Shown here: positions 47,078 to 56,825 of the stretch, piece after piece
How positions within the stretch are numbered: position 1 is the first letter of the stretch
Layout: each line of letters begins with the position of its first letter
Source of the DNA: Massilia putida
GTDB lineage: Bacteria; Pseudomonadota; Gammaproteobacteria; Burkholderiales; Burkholderiaceae_D
Length of the DNA: 64,000 nucleotides
Assembly: GCF_001941825.1 (NCBI RefSeq)
Contig: NZ_CP019038.1
Coordinates: forward strand, 5,890,001 to 5,954,000
Direction: 5' to 3'
Notes under the pieces: generated by a model
The model's input: the letters and a program-made list of their open reading frames with translations, nothing else
What the model was told of the DNA's origin: nothing
The model's database searches: none
Position numbers and translations under genes: made by a program

Positions 47078-47225
47078 GGGCACGGCGAAAAACCTGCTGC
47101 GTGTTGTACCAGCAGCGCAGGCTGCCGTCCGGCGCTGCGCCGCTGCGGCGAACCGGCCGTACTGCCCGTACAGCTGCGCTTCCCGAACCGCATCGCGGCC
47201 GCTCGCGACGGTTTTCGGGGTGCCC
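47078..47225. repeat. Dispersed element with terminal inverted repeats (family D, copy 2)
   Basis: The ends GGGCACGGCGAAAAACC and GGTTTTCGGGGTGCCC are inverted copies. The interior shares the run GTACAGCTGCGCTTCCCGAA and GCGGCCGCTCGCG with copy 1 (41266-41392), plus an extra 20-25 bp. It is 148 bp long. As in copy 1, it lies in the gap between divergent genes. Its right end abuts the region before a TATAAT hexamer of murB. Confidence 0.7.
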
Positions 47226-47244
47226 TGAATAACGCGCGCCCCAC

Positions 47245-47250
47245 TATAAT
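47245..47250 (+). promoter_or_regulatory. Candidate -10 box of murB
   Basis: TATAAT lies 26 bp before the murB ATG (47276). No good -35 is visible; the region at the correct distance is the GGTGCCC end of the family D element. If used, the transcript would start just ahead of the gene, so ATG 47249 overlapping the hexamer is not the start. Confidence 0.45.
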
Positions 47251-47275
47251 GCGCCAAACATTACCTGCCTCAGCC

Positions 47276-48301
47276 ATGCCAGCCGACCTGCCTTTATCTC
47301 TCGACGTTCCCCTCGACGCGTTCAACACCTTCCGCATTCCCGCGCGCGCCAAACGCTATCTGCGGGTGACGGATCCGGCCCAGCTGGCCGTCGTTGCCGG
47401 CGATCCCGCGCTGGCCGCGCTGCCGCGCCTCGTGCTCGGCGGGGGCAGCAATCTCTTGATCGCGCACGACGAGGTCGACGCCCTCGTGCTGCATATGGGG
47501 TTGCTCGGCAAGGAGATCGTCGGGGAGACGGCGGACGCCATCCTCGTGCGCGCCAGGGCCGGCGAGAACTGGCACGCCTTCGTGGAATGGACCTTGGCCC
47601 AGGGCCTGGGCGGCCTGGAGAACATGGCGCTGATCCCGGGCACCGTCGGCGCGTCGCCCATCCAGAACATCGGCGCGTACGGGGCCGAGGTCAAGGACCG
47701 TTTTCATTCGCTGACCGTGTTCGATTTCGCCGACGGCTCGACGCGCAACATGGACGCGGCCGCCTGCCGCTTCGCCTACCGCGACAGCGTGTTCAAGCAT
47801 GCGGAAGGCCGCACCCTCGTCGTGCTGGACGTGACCTTCGCGCTGCCGCGCGCGTGGACACCCAACCTGCGCTACGCGGAACTGGCGCAGGCCGTGCAGG
47901 GCATAGCCGCGGCGACGCCGCGCCAGGTCGCGGACGCCGTCATCGCCATCCGCCGCCGCAAGCTGCCTGATCCGGCCGAGATCGGCAACGCCGGCAGCTT
48001 CTTCAAGAATCCGGTCGTGCCGCGCGAGCACTGCGCGACGCTGCTGGAAAGCTGGCCCGACCTCGTGCACCACGCGCAGCCGGACGGCAGCGAGAAGCTG
48101 GCCGCCGGCTGGCTGATCGACCAGTGCGGCTGGAAAGGCAAAAGCCTGGGACGGGCCGGCGTCTATCCGAAGCAGGCGCTCGTGCTGGTCAACAATGGGG
48201 GCGCGACGGGCGCCGAGGTCATGGCGCTCGCGCGCGCGATCCAGGACGACGTCGCGGCCCGCTTCGGCGTGCGCCTTGAGCCGGAGCCCGTGCTGGTCTG
48301 A
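47276..48301 (+). CDS. murB: UDP-N-acetylenolpyruvoylglucosamine reductase MurB
   Basis: This 341-residue cytosolic flavoenzyme makes UDP-MurNAc, an early peptidoglycan precursor. FAD-binding motifs LVLGGGSNLLI (near residue 52) and PGTVGASPIQNIGAYG (near 121) and the catalytic serine in GNAGSFFKNP are present. Two-domain layout without the extra loop is the type I (E. coli-like) form. ATG 47276 is preferred. Its stop lies 3 bp from the stop of the convergent wspR gene, leaving no room for a terminator. Confidence 0.95.
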   Translation: MPADLPLSLDVPLDAFNTFRIPARAKRYLRVTDPAQLAVVAGDPALAALPRLVLGGGSNLLIAHDEVDALVLHMGLLGKEIVGETADAILVRARAGENWHAFVEWTLAQGLGGLENMALIPGTVGASPIQNIGAYGAEVKDRFHSLTVFDFADGSTRNMDAAACRFAYRDSVFKHAEGRTLVVLDVTFALPRAWTPNLRYAELAQAVQGIAAATPRQVADAVIAIRRRKLPDPAEIGNAGSFFKNPVVPREHCATLLESWPDLVHHAQPDGSEKLAAGWLIDQCGWKGKSLGRAGVYPKQALVLVNNGGATGAEVMALARAIQDDVAARFGVRLEPEPVLV

Positions 48302-48304
48302 CCG

Positions 48305-49312
48305 TCAGGCTGCCGCGTGCACGCGGTTGCGGCCGCTCCGCTTGGCTTCGTACAGCGCGGCGTCGGCCCACGCGACGAGATCCTCGATGGTCTCGCCGGT
48401 GCCGGGCACGATGGCGGCCACGCCCATCGACATCGTGACGAATCCGCAGGGCGCACCCGGATGCGGCAGTGCCAGCTGCTCGAGCCCGGCGCGGCACGCG
48501 TCGCCCACGCGCAGGGCACCGGCCAGGTCGGTGTCCGGTAACAGCAGCACGAATTCTTCGCCGCCGTAGCGCGCCGCGAGGTCGGCCGGGCGCTTCAGCT
48601 GGCCGGTCAGCACGGCGGCCGTCTTCTTGAGACACAGGTCGCCGGCGGGATGGCCCAGGTGGTCGTTGTACAGCTTGAAGTGGTCGACGTCGCACAGCAG
48701 CAGGGCGAGCGGCGAGCCCTGGCGCCGTCCCCGCTGCCATTCCACATGCAAGGCTTCATCGAAACGGCGGCGGTTGGCGATGCCGGTCAGGCCGTCCAGT
48801 GCGGCCAGCCGGCGCAATTCTTCGTTCGCGCGCGCCAGTTCTTCCCGGCTCGCGCGCAGCGAGCGCCAGGCCGCGTCGCGCTGCAGGGTGCTGATGTAGC
48901 CTTGCGAATGGTGGCGGATGCGCGCCAGGAGTTCCAGCTGGTCGGGCAGCTTGACGAGGTAGTCGTGTGCGCCGATGGCGAACGCGTGCGCCTTCAGCTT
49001 CGCTTCCTCGCGCATCGACAGCACGATGACAGGGATGTCGCGCAGGGTGTCGTCGTCCTTGTACGACCGGATCAGCTCGAAGCCGTCGCAACCCTGCATG
49101 ACGAGGTCCTGCAGGATCACGGTCGGACGGTGCCGCAGGGCGGCGGCGCGGGCCGCATGGGGATCGGTGACGAAATGGAATTCGATGTCGGGATGGCCAG
49201 CAAGCATGCGCCGCACGGCTTCGACCACGATGAGCTGGTCGTCGACCAGCAGCACGCGCACGGTATCGTCGGCGTCCCGGGGGGCGAGAGGGATCTGGCT
49301 CACTGCGAACAT
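48305..49312 (-). CDS. wspR: WspR-type response regulator with diguanylate cyclase domain
   Basis: This 335-residue output protein of the Wsp system has a receiver domain (phospho-acceptor D69 in LQDLVMQG) joined by a helical coil to a GGDEF domain with GGEEF near residue 250. The inhibitory RxxD site (RPAD) is five residues before GGEEF. In Pseudomonas, phosphorylated WspR makes cyclic-di-GMP and promotes biofilm formation. It is the last gene of the operon, 47 bp after wspF. Motifs are intact, so an active cyclase is expected. Confidence 0.93.
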   Translation of the reverse strand: MFAVSQIPLAPRDADDTVRVLLVDDQLIVVEAVRRMLAGHPDIEFHFVTDPHAARAAALRHRPTVILQDLVMQGCDGFELIRSYKDDDTLRDIPVIVLSMREEAKLKAHAFAIGAHDYLVKLPDQLELLARIRHHSQGYISTLQRDAAWRSLRASREELARANEELRRLAALDGLTGIANRRRFDEALHVEWQRGRRQGSPLALLLCDVDHFKLYNDHLGHPAGDLCLKKTAAVLTGQLKRPADLAARYGGEEFVLLLPDTDLAGALRVGDACRAGLEQLALPHPGAPCGFVTMSMGVAAIVPGTGETIEDLVAWADAALYEAKRSGRNRVHAAA

Positions 49313-49359
49313 CGGATTAAAGCGTTGACAAGACGGTGTATTGACGTGGGGAGATCATT

Positions 49360-50355
49360 TTACCCTAATACGGTCGCGATGTTGTCGAGCGGTAAAATTT
49401 TTTCTGCGGCGCCCAATTCCGCCGCCGCGCGGGGCATCCCGTACACGGCGCTGCTGGCTTCGTCCTGGGCGATCGTGGCCTGTCCGGCATTGCGCATGGC
49501 GAGCAGCCCGGCGGCGCCGTCGCGTCCCATGCCCGTGAGCAGGATGCCGGTGGCGTTGCGGTTCCAGTGCCGCGCCACCGAATGGAAGAACACGTCGATC
49601 GACGGCCGGTAGACTTCGTCGCGCGGATGGGCATCATAGACGAGGCGGTGACCGGGCGTCAGGCGCAGGTGGTCATCGCTGGCGGCTACCTGCACGATGC
49701 CGCCTTCGACCGTGTCGCCGTCGGCGATCGGCCGGGCGGGGATGCCGGCCTGCTCGCCCAGCCAGCGCGCCAGCTGGGTGGCGAAGGCGGGGTCGATGTG
49801 CTGGACGACGACGGCGGCCGTGTCGGACGGTGGGCGCCAGCGCGCCAGCAGCCGCGCCAGCGCGACCGGTCCCCCCGTCGACGCGCCGATCGCGACGAAG
49901 CGTGTGATCGCGGCGCCGCCGCCCGGCGCGGGCACTGCCGCCGCGGCGGCCGGCGCCGCGGGTGTCCCCGCGATCAGCTTGGCGATCGTGCGGATCTTCG
50001 CAAGCAGGGCGGCCTCGCCCCCCGTGCGGCCCAGCACCACGGGCGTGGCCGTCACGTCGAGCGCGCCGGCGCCGAGCGCGCGGAATACCTGCCCCACATT
50101 GTCCTGCGGTGCTGCCGTGACGACGAGGATCGCGCACGGCGCTTCGCGCATGATGCGGCGGGTGGCCTCGACGCCGTCCAGCACCGGCATGGCGAGGTCC
50201 ATCAGCACGAGGTCGGGCGGCAGGTCGCGGCACAGGCGGACGGCGTCCGCGCCCGTACGGGCCACCCACGCGACCTGGTGCTCGCCGCCCGCCGCCAGTG
50301 CGCGGCGCAGCGCTTCGGATGCCGTCGGGCTGTCATTGGCGATGCCTATCCTCAT
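49360..50355 (-). CDS. wspF: Protein-glutamate methylesterase WspF (CheB type)
   Basis: This 331-residue CheB-type protein has a receiver domain (D53 in LMDLAMPVLDG) and a methylesterase domain with the triad S159 (IGASTGGP), H186 (VVQHID) and D279 (GMGRDG). In the Wsp system WspF removes methyl groups from WspA and damps the signal; loss of function gives wrinkly-spreader phenotypes in Pseudomonas. It overlaps wspE by 4 bp. Confidence 0.95.
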   Translation of the reverse strand: MRIGIANDSPTASEALRRALAAGGEHQVAWVARTGADAVRLCRDLPPDLVLMDLAMPVLDGVEATRRIMREAPCAILVVTAAPQDNVGQVFRALGAGALDVTATPVVLGRTGGEAALLAKIRTIAKLIAGTPAAPAAAAAVPAPGGGAAITRFVAIGASTGGPVALARLLARWRPPSDTAAVVVQHIDPAFATQLARWLGEQAGIPARPIADGDTVEGGIVQVAASDDHLRLTPGHRLVYDAHPRDEVYRPSIDVFFHSVARHWNRNATGILLTGMGRDGAAGLLAMRNAGQATIAQDEASSAVYGMPRAAAELGAAEKILPLDNIATVLG

Positions 50356-52619
50356 GGCGTTCCTTCTCCGTGGGCCGTGCCGACCAGGTCACGCACGGCG
50401 TCGAGCAGGGTGGCGTCGTGGAACGCGCCCTTGGCAAGATAGTAGTCGGCGCCCGCTTCGAGGCCGCGCGCGCGGTCTTCCGGGCGGTCCTTGTACGAGA
50501 CGATCATCACCGGCACGCGGCGCAGGCGCGGGTCGCGGCGGATGCGCTCGAGGAGGCCGATGCCGTCCAGGCGCGGCATGTCGATGTCGGTGATCACGAG
50601 GTCGTAGTCGGCGCCGCGCAGCTGGTTCCAGCCGTCCTCGCCGTCGAGCGCCACGTCGACGTGATAGCCGCGCGCGGCCAGCAGCTTGCGCTGCATCTCG
50701 CGCACCGTGAGCGAATCGTCCACGACGAGCACGCGCCGCGTGCCGCCGCTGGCCGCTTGCGCGCCGGGTGCCAGCCGCAGCGCGGCCCCGGCGCCGAGCA
50801 GGCGCGCGATGGACTGCAGCAGGTCGGGCACGTCGAGGATCAGCACCGGCGTGCCGTCGTCGAGCAGAGCCGCCGCGGCGATGTCGCGCAGCTTGCCGAA
50901 CGTCGGCTCGAGCGGCTGCACGGTCAGGCTCTGCTCCCCGCGCACGGCGTCGACGGCGAGTCCGTAGCGTTCGCGTCCCGTGCCGATCACCACCAGCGCC
51001 AGGTCCGTCCCGGCGACGGCCTCGCCGAGGCCCAGCACCTGGCCGGCCGCGACGATGCCCAACTGCGCATTCGCCTGCTCGTCCTCGTCGTCGGTCTTGA
51101 TGTACTGGCGGCCATGCAACGTGAGCACGCTCGCCGCCGGCACGCGCAGCACGCTTTCCACGCGCGCGATCGGCAGCGCATACGCTTCGCCGGCCACGTC
51201 CACGACGAGGGCGCGCACGATCGATTGGGTGAGCGGCAGCGTGATCAGGGTACGAAACCCCGCGCCCGGCACGGACTCCGCGCGCACCGTGCCATTCATG
51301 CCGCGCACCGTGTCCTGCACGACGTCCAGGCCGACGCCGCGCCCGGACATTTCGTTGGCGCTGTCCTTCAGCGAAAAGGTGGGCAGGAACAGGAATTCCA
51401 TCAGCTCGGCCCGGGTCAGTACGGGCGCGAACGCGGGTGCCGCGACCTGGCGACGCACGGCGGCCGCGCGGATGCGCTCCGGATCCACGCCGCGGCCGTC
51501 GTCCTCGACGACCAGGGACAGCATGCCGCCGCGGTGGCGCGCCTCGAGCCGGATCGTGCCGTGCGCCGGCTTGCCGGCCCCCGTGCGCTCGGCGGGCGGC
51601 TCGATGCCGTGGTCGACGGCGTTGCGCAGCAACTGGTTCAGCGGCCCTTCCATGCGCGCGAGCACGGCCCGATCGACGAGCGTGTCGGCGCCCGCGATCT
51701 CCACGCGCACGTCCTTGCCGAGACCGCGCGCCAGGTCGCGCACCATGCGGGGCAAGGCGTGCACGCCGTCGGCGAAGCGGCACATGCGCAGCGCCAGCAC
51801 TTCGTCCGCCATGCGCGCCGACATGGCGAGCGCCCGGCGCTCGTAGGTCTCGGCATCGTCGATCGCGCGGCGCAGGTTCTCGCGCAGCGGCGCGGCTCGT
51901 TCGACGACGCGCTGCGCGAGTTCGGCCAGGCGCGCATCGCCCGTCGCGCGGATCGCCTCGTGCAACTGTTCCACCGCCTCGAACACGCCACGCTGGTGGC
52001 GTTTGTAGCGCTGCAGGCGGGAGATCCAGGGCCGCAGCTGGCCGGCGTGCAGGCGTGCCTGGCCGGCCAGCGTAAGCAGCTCGTCGCTACCGGCGGGCGG
52101 CGACGGCGTGGACGGGCGCGCCGGGGCGGGTGAGGGCGCCGATTCATGGGACTCGGCCGCCGCCGGCACCGGTTCCGCAACCGCGACCGCAACCGGTGCC
52201 GGTTCGGTTGCGCCATTCTTGTGCAGATCGCGCAGCGCCGCCAGCATGCGCGACAGGCGGTTGCCATGCGGCTCACGCCCGCCCGGCTCCAACTCCGTCG
52301 CCAGCTGCTGCAGCATGTCGACCGCGCCCAGCAGCACGTCGACGCCGCCCGCATCCAAGCGCGCCCGGCCTTCCTGGGCGGCCACCAGCACGTCTTCCAC
52401 GGCATGCGCGAGGCGCACCGCGGGGTCCAGGCCGACGATCGTGGCCGCGCCCTTGACTGAATGGGCCGCGCGCATCATCGCTTCGAGCACGGACGCGCCG
52501 GCCGTATCTTGTTCGAGCTGCAGCAGGCCGTCCGTCAGCACGCGCATCTGCTCGCGCGTCTCCATGCGGAACAGGTCCAGCATCGAGTAGCCGCTCAGGT
52601 CTTCGTGATCGATGCTCAT
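50352..52619 (-). CDS. wspE: Hybrid sensor kinase WspE (CheA-receiver fusion)
   Basis: This 755-residue CheA-like kinase has a fused receiver. Order: HPt (H in AAHSVKGAA near residue 46), a Pro/Ala linker (about 130-180), P3 dimer and ATPase region (NQLLRNAVDHGIE and GRGVGLDVV), a CheW-like regulatory domain (about 490-610) and a C-terminal receiver (D in VITDIDMPRLDG). It phosphorylates WspR and WspF. The start at 52619 overlaps the wspD stop (ATGA). Confidence 0.95.
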   Translation of the reverse strand: MSIDHEDLSGYSMLDLFRMETREQMRVLTDGLLQLEQDTAGASVLEAMMRAAHSVKGAATIVGLDPAVRLAHAVEDVLVAAQEGRARLDAGGVDVLLGAVDMLQQLATELEPGGREPHGNRLSRMLAALRDLHKNGATEPAPVAVAVAEPVPAAAESHESAPSPAPARPSTPSPPAGSDELLTLAGQARLHAGQLRPWISRLQRYKRHQRGVFEAVEQLHEAIRATGDARLAELAQRVVERAAPLRENLRRAIDDAETYERRALAMSARMADEVLALRMCRFADGVHALPRMVRDLARGLGKDVRVEIAGADTLVDRAVLARMEGPLNQLLRNAVDHGIEPPAERTGAGKPAHGTIRLEARHRGGMLSLVVEDDGRGVDPERIRAAAVRRQVAAPAFAPVLTRAELMEFLFLPTFSLKDSANEMSGRGVGLDVVQDTVRGMNGTVRAESVPGAGFRTLITLPLTQSIVRALVVDVAGEAYALPIARVESVLRVPAASVLTLHGRQYIKTDDEDEQANAQLGIVAAGQVLGLGEAVAGTDLALVVIGTGRERYGLAVDAVRGEQSLTVQPLEPTFGKLRDIAAAALLDDGTPVLILDVPDLLQSIARLLGAGAALRLAPGAQAASGGTRRVLVVDDSLTVREMQRKLLAARGYHVDVALDGEDGWNQLRGADYDLVITDIDMPRLDGIGLLERIRRDPRLRRVPVMIVSYKDRPEDRARGLEAGADYYLAKGAFHDATLLDAVRDLVGTAHGEGTP

Positions 52620-53296
52620 CGCAGGAGGGCCTCCAGTTGCGCGCCGAGGCGCGCCGTATCGAGCAGCGCGGCCTCGATGGCATCGTCGGCGACGATGCCG
52701 GCGACGAGGGGCGGCGGCGCGTGGTCGACGTTGGCGGCGGGCGGCCGCACGCCGTCTTGCGCATAACGCAGCACGCCGTGGACCTCGTCCACCGGCAGCG
52801 CAAAGCGGTGGCCGCCCAGCGCCAGCACGAGCAGGCGCGTGAACGCGTGGCGGCCGGACGGCGGCGGGGCGCCGTCCGTGTCCACGTCCATCAGGCGGGC
52901 GAGCGACACGGCCGGCAACAGGCGGCCGCCGACGTTGACGATGCCCAGCAGGGCACCCCGGCTGCGGTGAGGCAGGCGGTGCACGGGCGCCAGCGGCGCC
53001 ACTTCGGCGGCCAGCGCCATCTGCACCGCCAGCCATTCGCGGCCGACGCGAAACACCATGGCGGCAGCGTCGGTACGGGCGGGCGGCGGTTCGGGACGCG
53101 CCAGTTCGCGTGCCCACGCCTCGCGGTAGGCCGCGTCGACGGGACGCTGCAGGTTGCGCTGGGCGGCGCCTGCGTACACGGGGCAGTTGCGGCAATGGAC
53201 GTGGCGCGCCAGCTCGGGGCAGCTGCGGTCGCCCGCCACGCCGATGCGGCGCCAGCAGGCATCGTCCTTCCACTCCGGGAGAGGCAATTGTTTCAT
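52616..53296 (-). CDS. wspD: CheW-like coupling protein WspD
   Basis: This 226-residue CheW-domain protein has an N-terminal cysteine motif typical of WspD (SCPELARHVHCRNCPVYAGA, about residues 24-43), followed by the coupling domain (RVGREWLAVQMALAAEV to the C terminus). It links the WspA receptor to WspE. I chose ATG 53296 as start; the longer frame runs through an unrelated GC-rich stretch. It overlaps wspC by 4 bp. Confidence 0.9.
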   Translation of the reverse strand: MKQLPLPEWKDDACWRRIGVAGDRSCPELARHVHCRNCPVYAGAAQRNLQRPVDAAYREAWARELARPEPPPARTDAAAMVFRVGREWLAVQMALAAEVAPLAPVHRLPHRSRGALLGIVNVGGRLLPAVSLARLMDVDTDGAPPPSGRHAFTRLLVLALGGHRFALPVDEVHGVLRYAQDGVRPPAANVDHAPPPLVAGIVADDAIEAALLDTARLGAQLEALLR

Positions 53297-54480
53297 GTGG
53301 TCGTGCTCCCGCGGCGGGCGTGGACACGGGCGGCGCGCCGCCGGAAGCCGGCGCCGGCGCTGGCGTCGCCGCGCTGTTCGAGCAGCAAGGCCAGGGCGCA
53401 CAGGGCCTCATAGTGGTCGGGGTCGAGATAGACGCAGCGCCGCCAGCTGTGCTCCGCGTCCTGCGGCCGGTGCGCGCATTCGGCCGTCAATCCCAGCAGG
53501 AACCACGCTTCGGCATCGTCGGCACGCAGCGCCAGCGCGGCGCGGCAGCATTGTTCCGCCTCGGCCAGCCGGCCCGCGTCCGCGTGGCGCTTCGCTTCGG
53601 CCAGCAGGTCGCGCGGCGCTGGTGCGCGCGCCGGCACCGCCACCTGCGCGGCCGGACGCGGCACGGCCGGAACGGGGGGCAGCGTCGAGCGCACGGCCGA
53701 CCGCAAGACGGGCGCGGCGCCGCGGCCCTGCTTGCGCAGCGCCAACGTGTCACGCGGCCCGCCTGGCGCGAAGCCATGGCGGCACAGGGCCGGCGCCTCG
53801 GCATGGCCCGCCAGCAGCAGGCCGTCGTCCGCCAGCAGCGCACCGAGGCACGTGGCCGCCCGCGCCTGCGTGGCATCGTCGAAATAGATCAGCAGGTTGC
53901 GGCAGATGACGAGGTCGTAAGTGCCTGTCCGGTGCGGATCGACGTCGAACAGGTTTGCCTGTTCGAAGGCGACGTAGGCGCGCGGCACCGCGTCGATCAC
54001 GCAGGCGTCGCCGTCCTGGGTGAAGAAGCGGACCCGCAGGCCGCGGTCGTCGCCGCGGAACGCGTTGCGCGTGTAGCGGCCGGCACAGGCGCGCGCGATG
54101 GCGGCGTGCGACACGTCGAAGGCGTCGATGCGGCACGCATCGGGCGGAACGCCTGCGCGCGCCAGCAGCATGGCCAGCGAATACGGTTCCTCGCCGCCGG
54201 CGCAGGGCAGCGACAGCACGCGAACGCACCGCCCCGGCTGCGCCGCCAGGCGCGCCTGCACGAAGCTCAGCGCGGCGTCGAACACGGCGGGGTCGCGCAG
54301 GATCCAGGATTCCGGCACCACGACGAGGTCGACGAGGGCGTCGAATTCCGCCGTGCCGGGTTGGGGATCGTAGTCGATCCCTGGGCCGGCATGCCGCATG
54401 CGCTCGCGCACCGCCCGTTCGACGGCGGCGACGGACAGGTCCAGGCCGGTGGCGGCGCGCAAGCGGAACGTGAGGTTCAT
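53293..54480 (-). CDS. wspC: CheR-type methyltransferase WspC with TPR tail
   Basis: This 395-residue SAM methyltransferase adds methyl groups to WspA. It has LSLPCAGGEEPYSLAMLL near residue 90, DAFDVSHAAIARA near 120 and ICRNLLIYFDD near 185. After a proline-rich linker a short TPR region follows (about 290-380, with ALRADDAEAWFLLGL). The TPR tail is typical of WspC and not of plain CheR. It overlaps wspB by 4 bp. Confidence 0.93.
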   Translation of the reverse strand: MNLTFRLRAATGLDLSVAAVERAVRERMRHAGPGIDYDPQPGTAEFDALVDLVVVPESWILRDPAVFDAALSFVQARLAAQPGRCVRVLSLPCAGGEEPYSLAMLLARAGVPPDACRIDAFDVSHAAIARACAGRYTRNAFRGDDRGLRVRFFTQDGDACVIDAVPRAYVAFEQANLFDVDPHRTGTYDLVICRNLLIYFDDATQARAATCLGALLADDGLLLAGHAEAPALCRHGFAPGGPRDTLALRKQGRGAAPVLRSAVRSTLPPVPAVPRPAAQVAVPARAPAPRDLLAEAKRHADAGRLAEAEQCCRAALALRADDAEAWFLLGLTAECAHRPQDAEHSWRRCVYLDPDHYEALCALALLLEQRGDASAGAGFRRRAARVHARRGSTTT

Positions 54481-54926
54481 GTTGGGTCCCCCGTACCGAA
54501 CAGCAGGGATTCGACGTCGGGCGCCAGCAGGCGGTCGGGGTCCAGCAGCTGCAGCATGCCGTCCGCGCCGGGCGCGACCTGGCCGAGCCAGGGCGCGCTT
54601 GCCACGCCCGCGTCGACCAGCGGCCCGGCGATGGATGCCACGCCGAGCACGCGCTCGGCCTTGAGGCCCAGGCGGCGCCGACGGCCGCCCGCCCACACCT
54701 CGACGAGCAGGATGCGGGTGTCGTAGCGCACGGCGTCGGGCGGCGTGCCGGCCAGGCGCGACAGGTCGATCACGGGCAGCGCTTCGCCGTGCAGGTCGAG
54801 CAGGCCGGGCACGAAATGCGGCGCGCCCGGCAGCGCCTTCAGGCGCGCCACGGGCAGCACGCGCAGCACGGCCGCAAGGGGCAGTGCGTAGCGTTCGCCG
54901 CCGATGTGGAACACCATCGCTTTCAT
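54477..54926 (-). CDS. wspB: CheW-like protein WspB
   Basis: This 149-residue single CheW domain (FHIGGERYALPLAAVLRV at the start, VPGLLDLHGEALPVIDLS near residue 43) is the second coupling protein of the Wsp complex. It lies between wspA (8-bp gap) and wspC (overlap). ATG 54926 begins MKAMVFHIGGERYALP. Confidence 0.92.
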   Translation of the reverse strand: MKAMVFHIGGERYALPLAAVLRVLPVARLKALPGAPHFVPGLLDLHGEALPVIDLSRLAGTPPDAVRYDTRILLVEVWAGGRRRRLGLKAERVLGVASIAGPLVDAGVASAPWLGQVAPGADGMLQLLDPDRLLAPDVESLLFGTGDPT

Positions 54927-54934
54927 GGCCGGGC

Positions 54935-56749
54935 TTACTGGCTGACGGAGAAGTTGGCGACCGACTGCTGCAGGTCCGTGGCCGCGTACTGCAACTGGTA
55001 CACGGCCTCGCTCGTGGCCTTGAGCGAATCCACGGTCTGCTGGCTGGCGTCGGACAGCTGCGTCATCGTCTCTGTGATCTGCGAGGCGCCCACGGCCTGC
55101 GACTGCATCCCCTGCAGCACCAGGTCGAAGCGGGGCGCCAGCTTGGCCACCTGATCCGTCATGCTGGAGAGCTGTTCGGCCACGTGGCGCGCCTCGTCCA
55201 CGCTGCGGCGTATATCCTCGGTAAATTTGTCCATGCCCATGACGCTGGCCGACACGGCGGACTGCATCTCCTTCAGCATCTGTTCGATGTCCCAGGTCGA
55301 CACGGACGTCTGGTCGGCCAGGCGCCGGATCTCGCTGGCGACGACGGCAAAACCGCGTCCCGCCTCGCCGGCCTTCTCGGCCTCGATCGCAGCGTTCAGC
55401 GACAAGATGTTGGTCTGGTCCGCCACCTTGGTGATGGTCGTGAGCACGCCGTTGATGTTGCTGGCCTTTTCCGACAGCGTCGCGAGCTTGGCGCTGATCG
55501 CATCGGTGGCCGCGACCATCTGCTGCATCGACTGGTCCATGCGCCGGAGGTTGTTCTGCGCCTCGGCCGTGGCGGCCGTCGTGTAGTCGGCGACCTCGCC
55601 CGCTTCCTCGATCGTGCGCAGCAGCTGCGACGTGTTTGCCGAGATTTCCCGCGTCGTCGACAGCACCTCGACGCTCGTCTGCGCCTGTTCGATGCCCGTC
55701 GCCTCCTGCTGGCGGGCGGAGGCGGCGATCTGGGTGGCCGACGTGGTGACCTGGATGCCGGCCCGCTGCACGTTGTTCAGGAGGCTGCGCAGGTTGTCGA
55801 ACATGGTGGACAGGCCTTCGCCCAGGCGGCCGATGGCATCGCTGCCCGCGATGCCGATCGTGCCCGTCAGGTCGCCGCGCGCGGCCTTCGAGACGACTTC
55901 CAGCAGCGCATCGACCTTGGCGCGCAGCGTGTTCGTCGCCGCCATTTCCTTGGCCTGGCTGTCCTCGATGGACTGGGCCATGCGGTTGAATTCCAGCGCC
56001 ACCTGGCCCAGCTCGTCGCGCGACAGGACCTCGGCGCGGGCGCCGTGCGCGCCGCCGGCAAGCTCGCCGGCCGCCCGCATCAGACTGTCCAGCGGGCGCG
56101 AGATGGCGCGCACGAGCAGCGTGGCGATGAGCGCCGCCAGCAGTACGCACACGACGCCGCCCGCGGTCAGCAGCGAATTCATCATCTGGCGCAGGGTGTC
56201 GGTGTCTTTCTGGCGCTGGACCAGCAGGCGGTTTTCCTCGGCTTCGATGTCGTCCAGCAGGTCGCGCATGGTGGCCACGGAACTCGTGCCGGCCAATACC
56301 ACGGCCTCGATTTTTGGTGACATCGTCATCGTGCCCGCCGGGGCCGCGCCGCGGCGCTGTTCGACCTGCGGCATGATCGCCTGGTCCATCCACGTGGAGA
56401 GCAATGTGTCGAGCCGGCGCAGGCGCTCTTGCTGCTGGCCGTTGTCGACGGTAAGCGCCTGGGCGCGCTTCAGGTGGGAGCGTGCCGTCGCGTATTCGTT
56501 GCGGATCGGCGCGACGAGGGTCTCGTTGCCCGTCAGTAGGTAGCCGCGCGTGGAGGACTGGACCTGCAGCACCGACGTGGAGATGTGGTCGACCTCCAGC
56601 AGCACCTCCAGCGTATGGCGGTTCCACTGGTTGGCCTCGGACAGGCGGGCGAAATTGTTATACGCGAGGATCAAGAGGAGCAGGATGATCGCGACGATGG
56701 CGCCGAAGCCCGCGATCAGTTTGTTCCTGATGGTCAGATTGTGAAACAT
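54935..56749 (-). CDS. wspA: Wsp-type methyl-accepting receptor WspA
   Basis: This 604-residue membrane chemoreceptor starts the Wsp operon. It has an N-terminal membrane helix (about 10-30), a helical sensing domain and a second membrane helix (about 190-215). HAMP (about 215-270) and a signalling domain follow ([20 protein letters not shown] near 405). In Pseudomonas, WspA senses surface contact or envelope stress; the ligand here is not visible. GGAGAG lies in front of ATG 56749. Confidence 0.94.
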   Translation of the reverse strand: MFHNLTIRNKLIAGFGAIVAIILLLLILAYNNFARLSEANQWNRHTLEVLLEVDHISTSVLQVQSSTRGYLLTGNETLVAPIRNEYATARSHLKRAQALTVDNGQQQERLRRLDTLLSTWMDQAIMPQVEQRRGAAPAGTMTMSPKIEAVVLAGTSSVATMRDLLDDIEAEENRLLVQRQKDTDTLRQMMNSLLTAGGVVCVLLAALIATLLVRAISRPLDSLMRAAGELAGGAHGARAEVLSRDELGQVALEFNRMAQSIEDSQAKEMAATNTLRAKVDALLEVVSKAARGDLTGTIGIAGSDAIGRLGEGLSTMFDNLRSLLNNVQRAGIQVTTSATQIAASARQQEATGIEQAQTSVEVLSTTREISANTSQLLRTIEEAGEVADYTTAATAEAQNNLRRMDQSMQQMVAATDAISAKLATLSEKASNINGVLTTITKVADQTNILSLNAAIEAEKAGEAGRGFAVVASEIRRLADQTSVSTWDIEQMLKEMQSAVSASVMGMDKFTEDIRRSVDEARHVAEQLSSMTDQVAKLAPRFDLVLQGMQSQAVGASQITETMTQLSDASQQTVDSLKATSEAVYQLQYAATDLQQSVANFSVSQ

Positions 56750-56825
56750 GCGCTCTCCAGTAAGTAAGGCTGGCCGGAAATTTCCGGTGCAGTGATGCAC
56801 GCCGTGCCCGCCGAGGCCGGCTTAT

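Noticed and set aside
48302..48304. Terminator between murB and wspR
   Set aside because: Only three bases separate the stop codons and no stem with a T tract is present.
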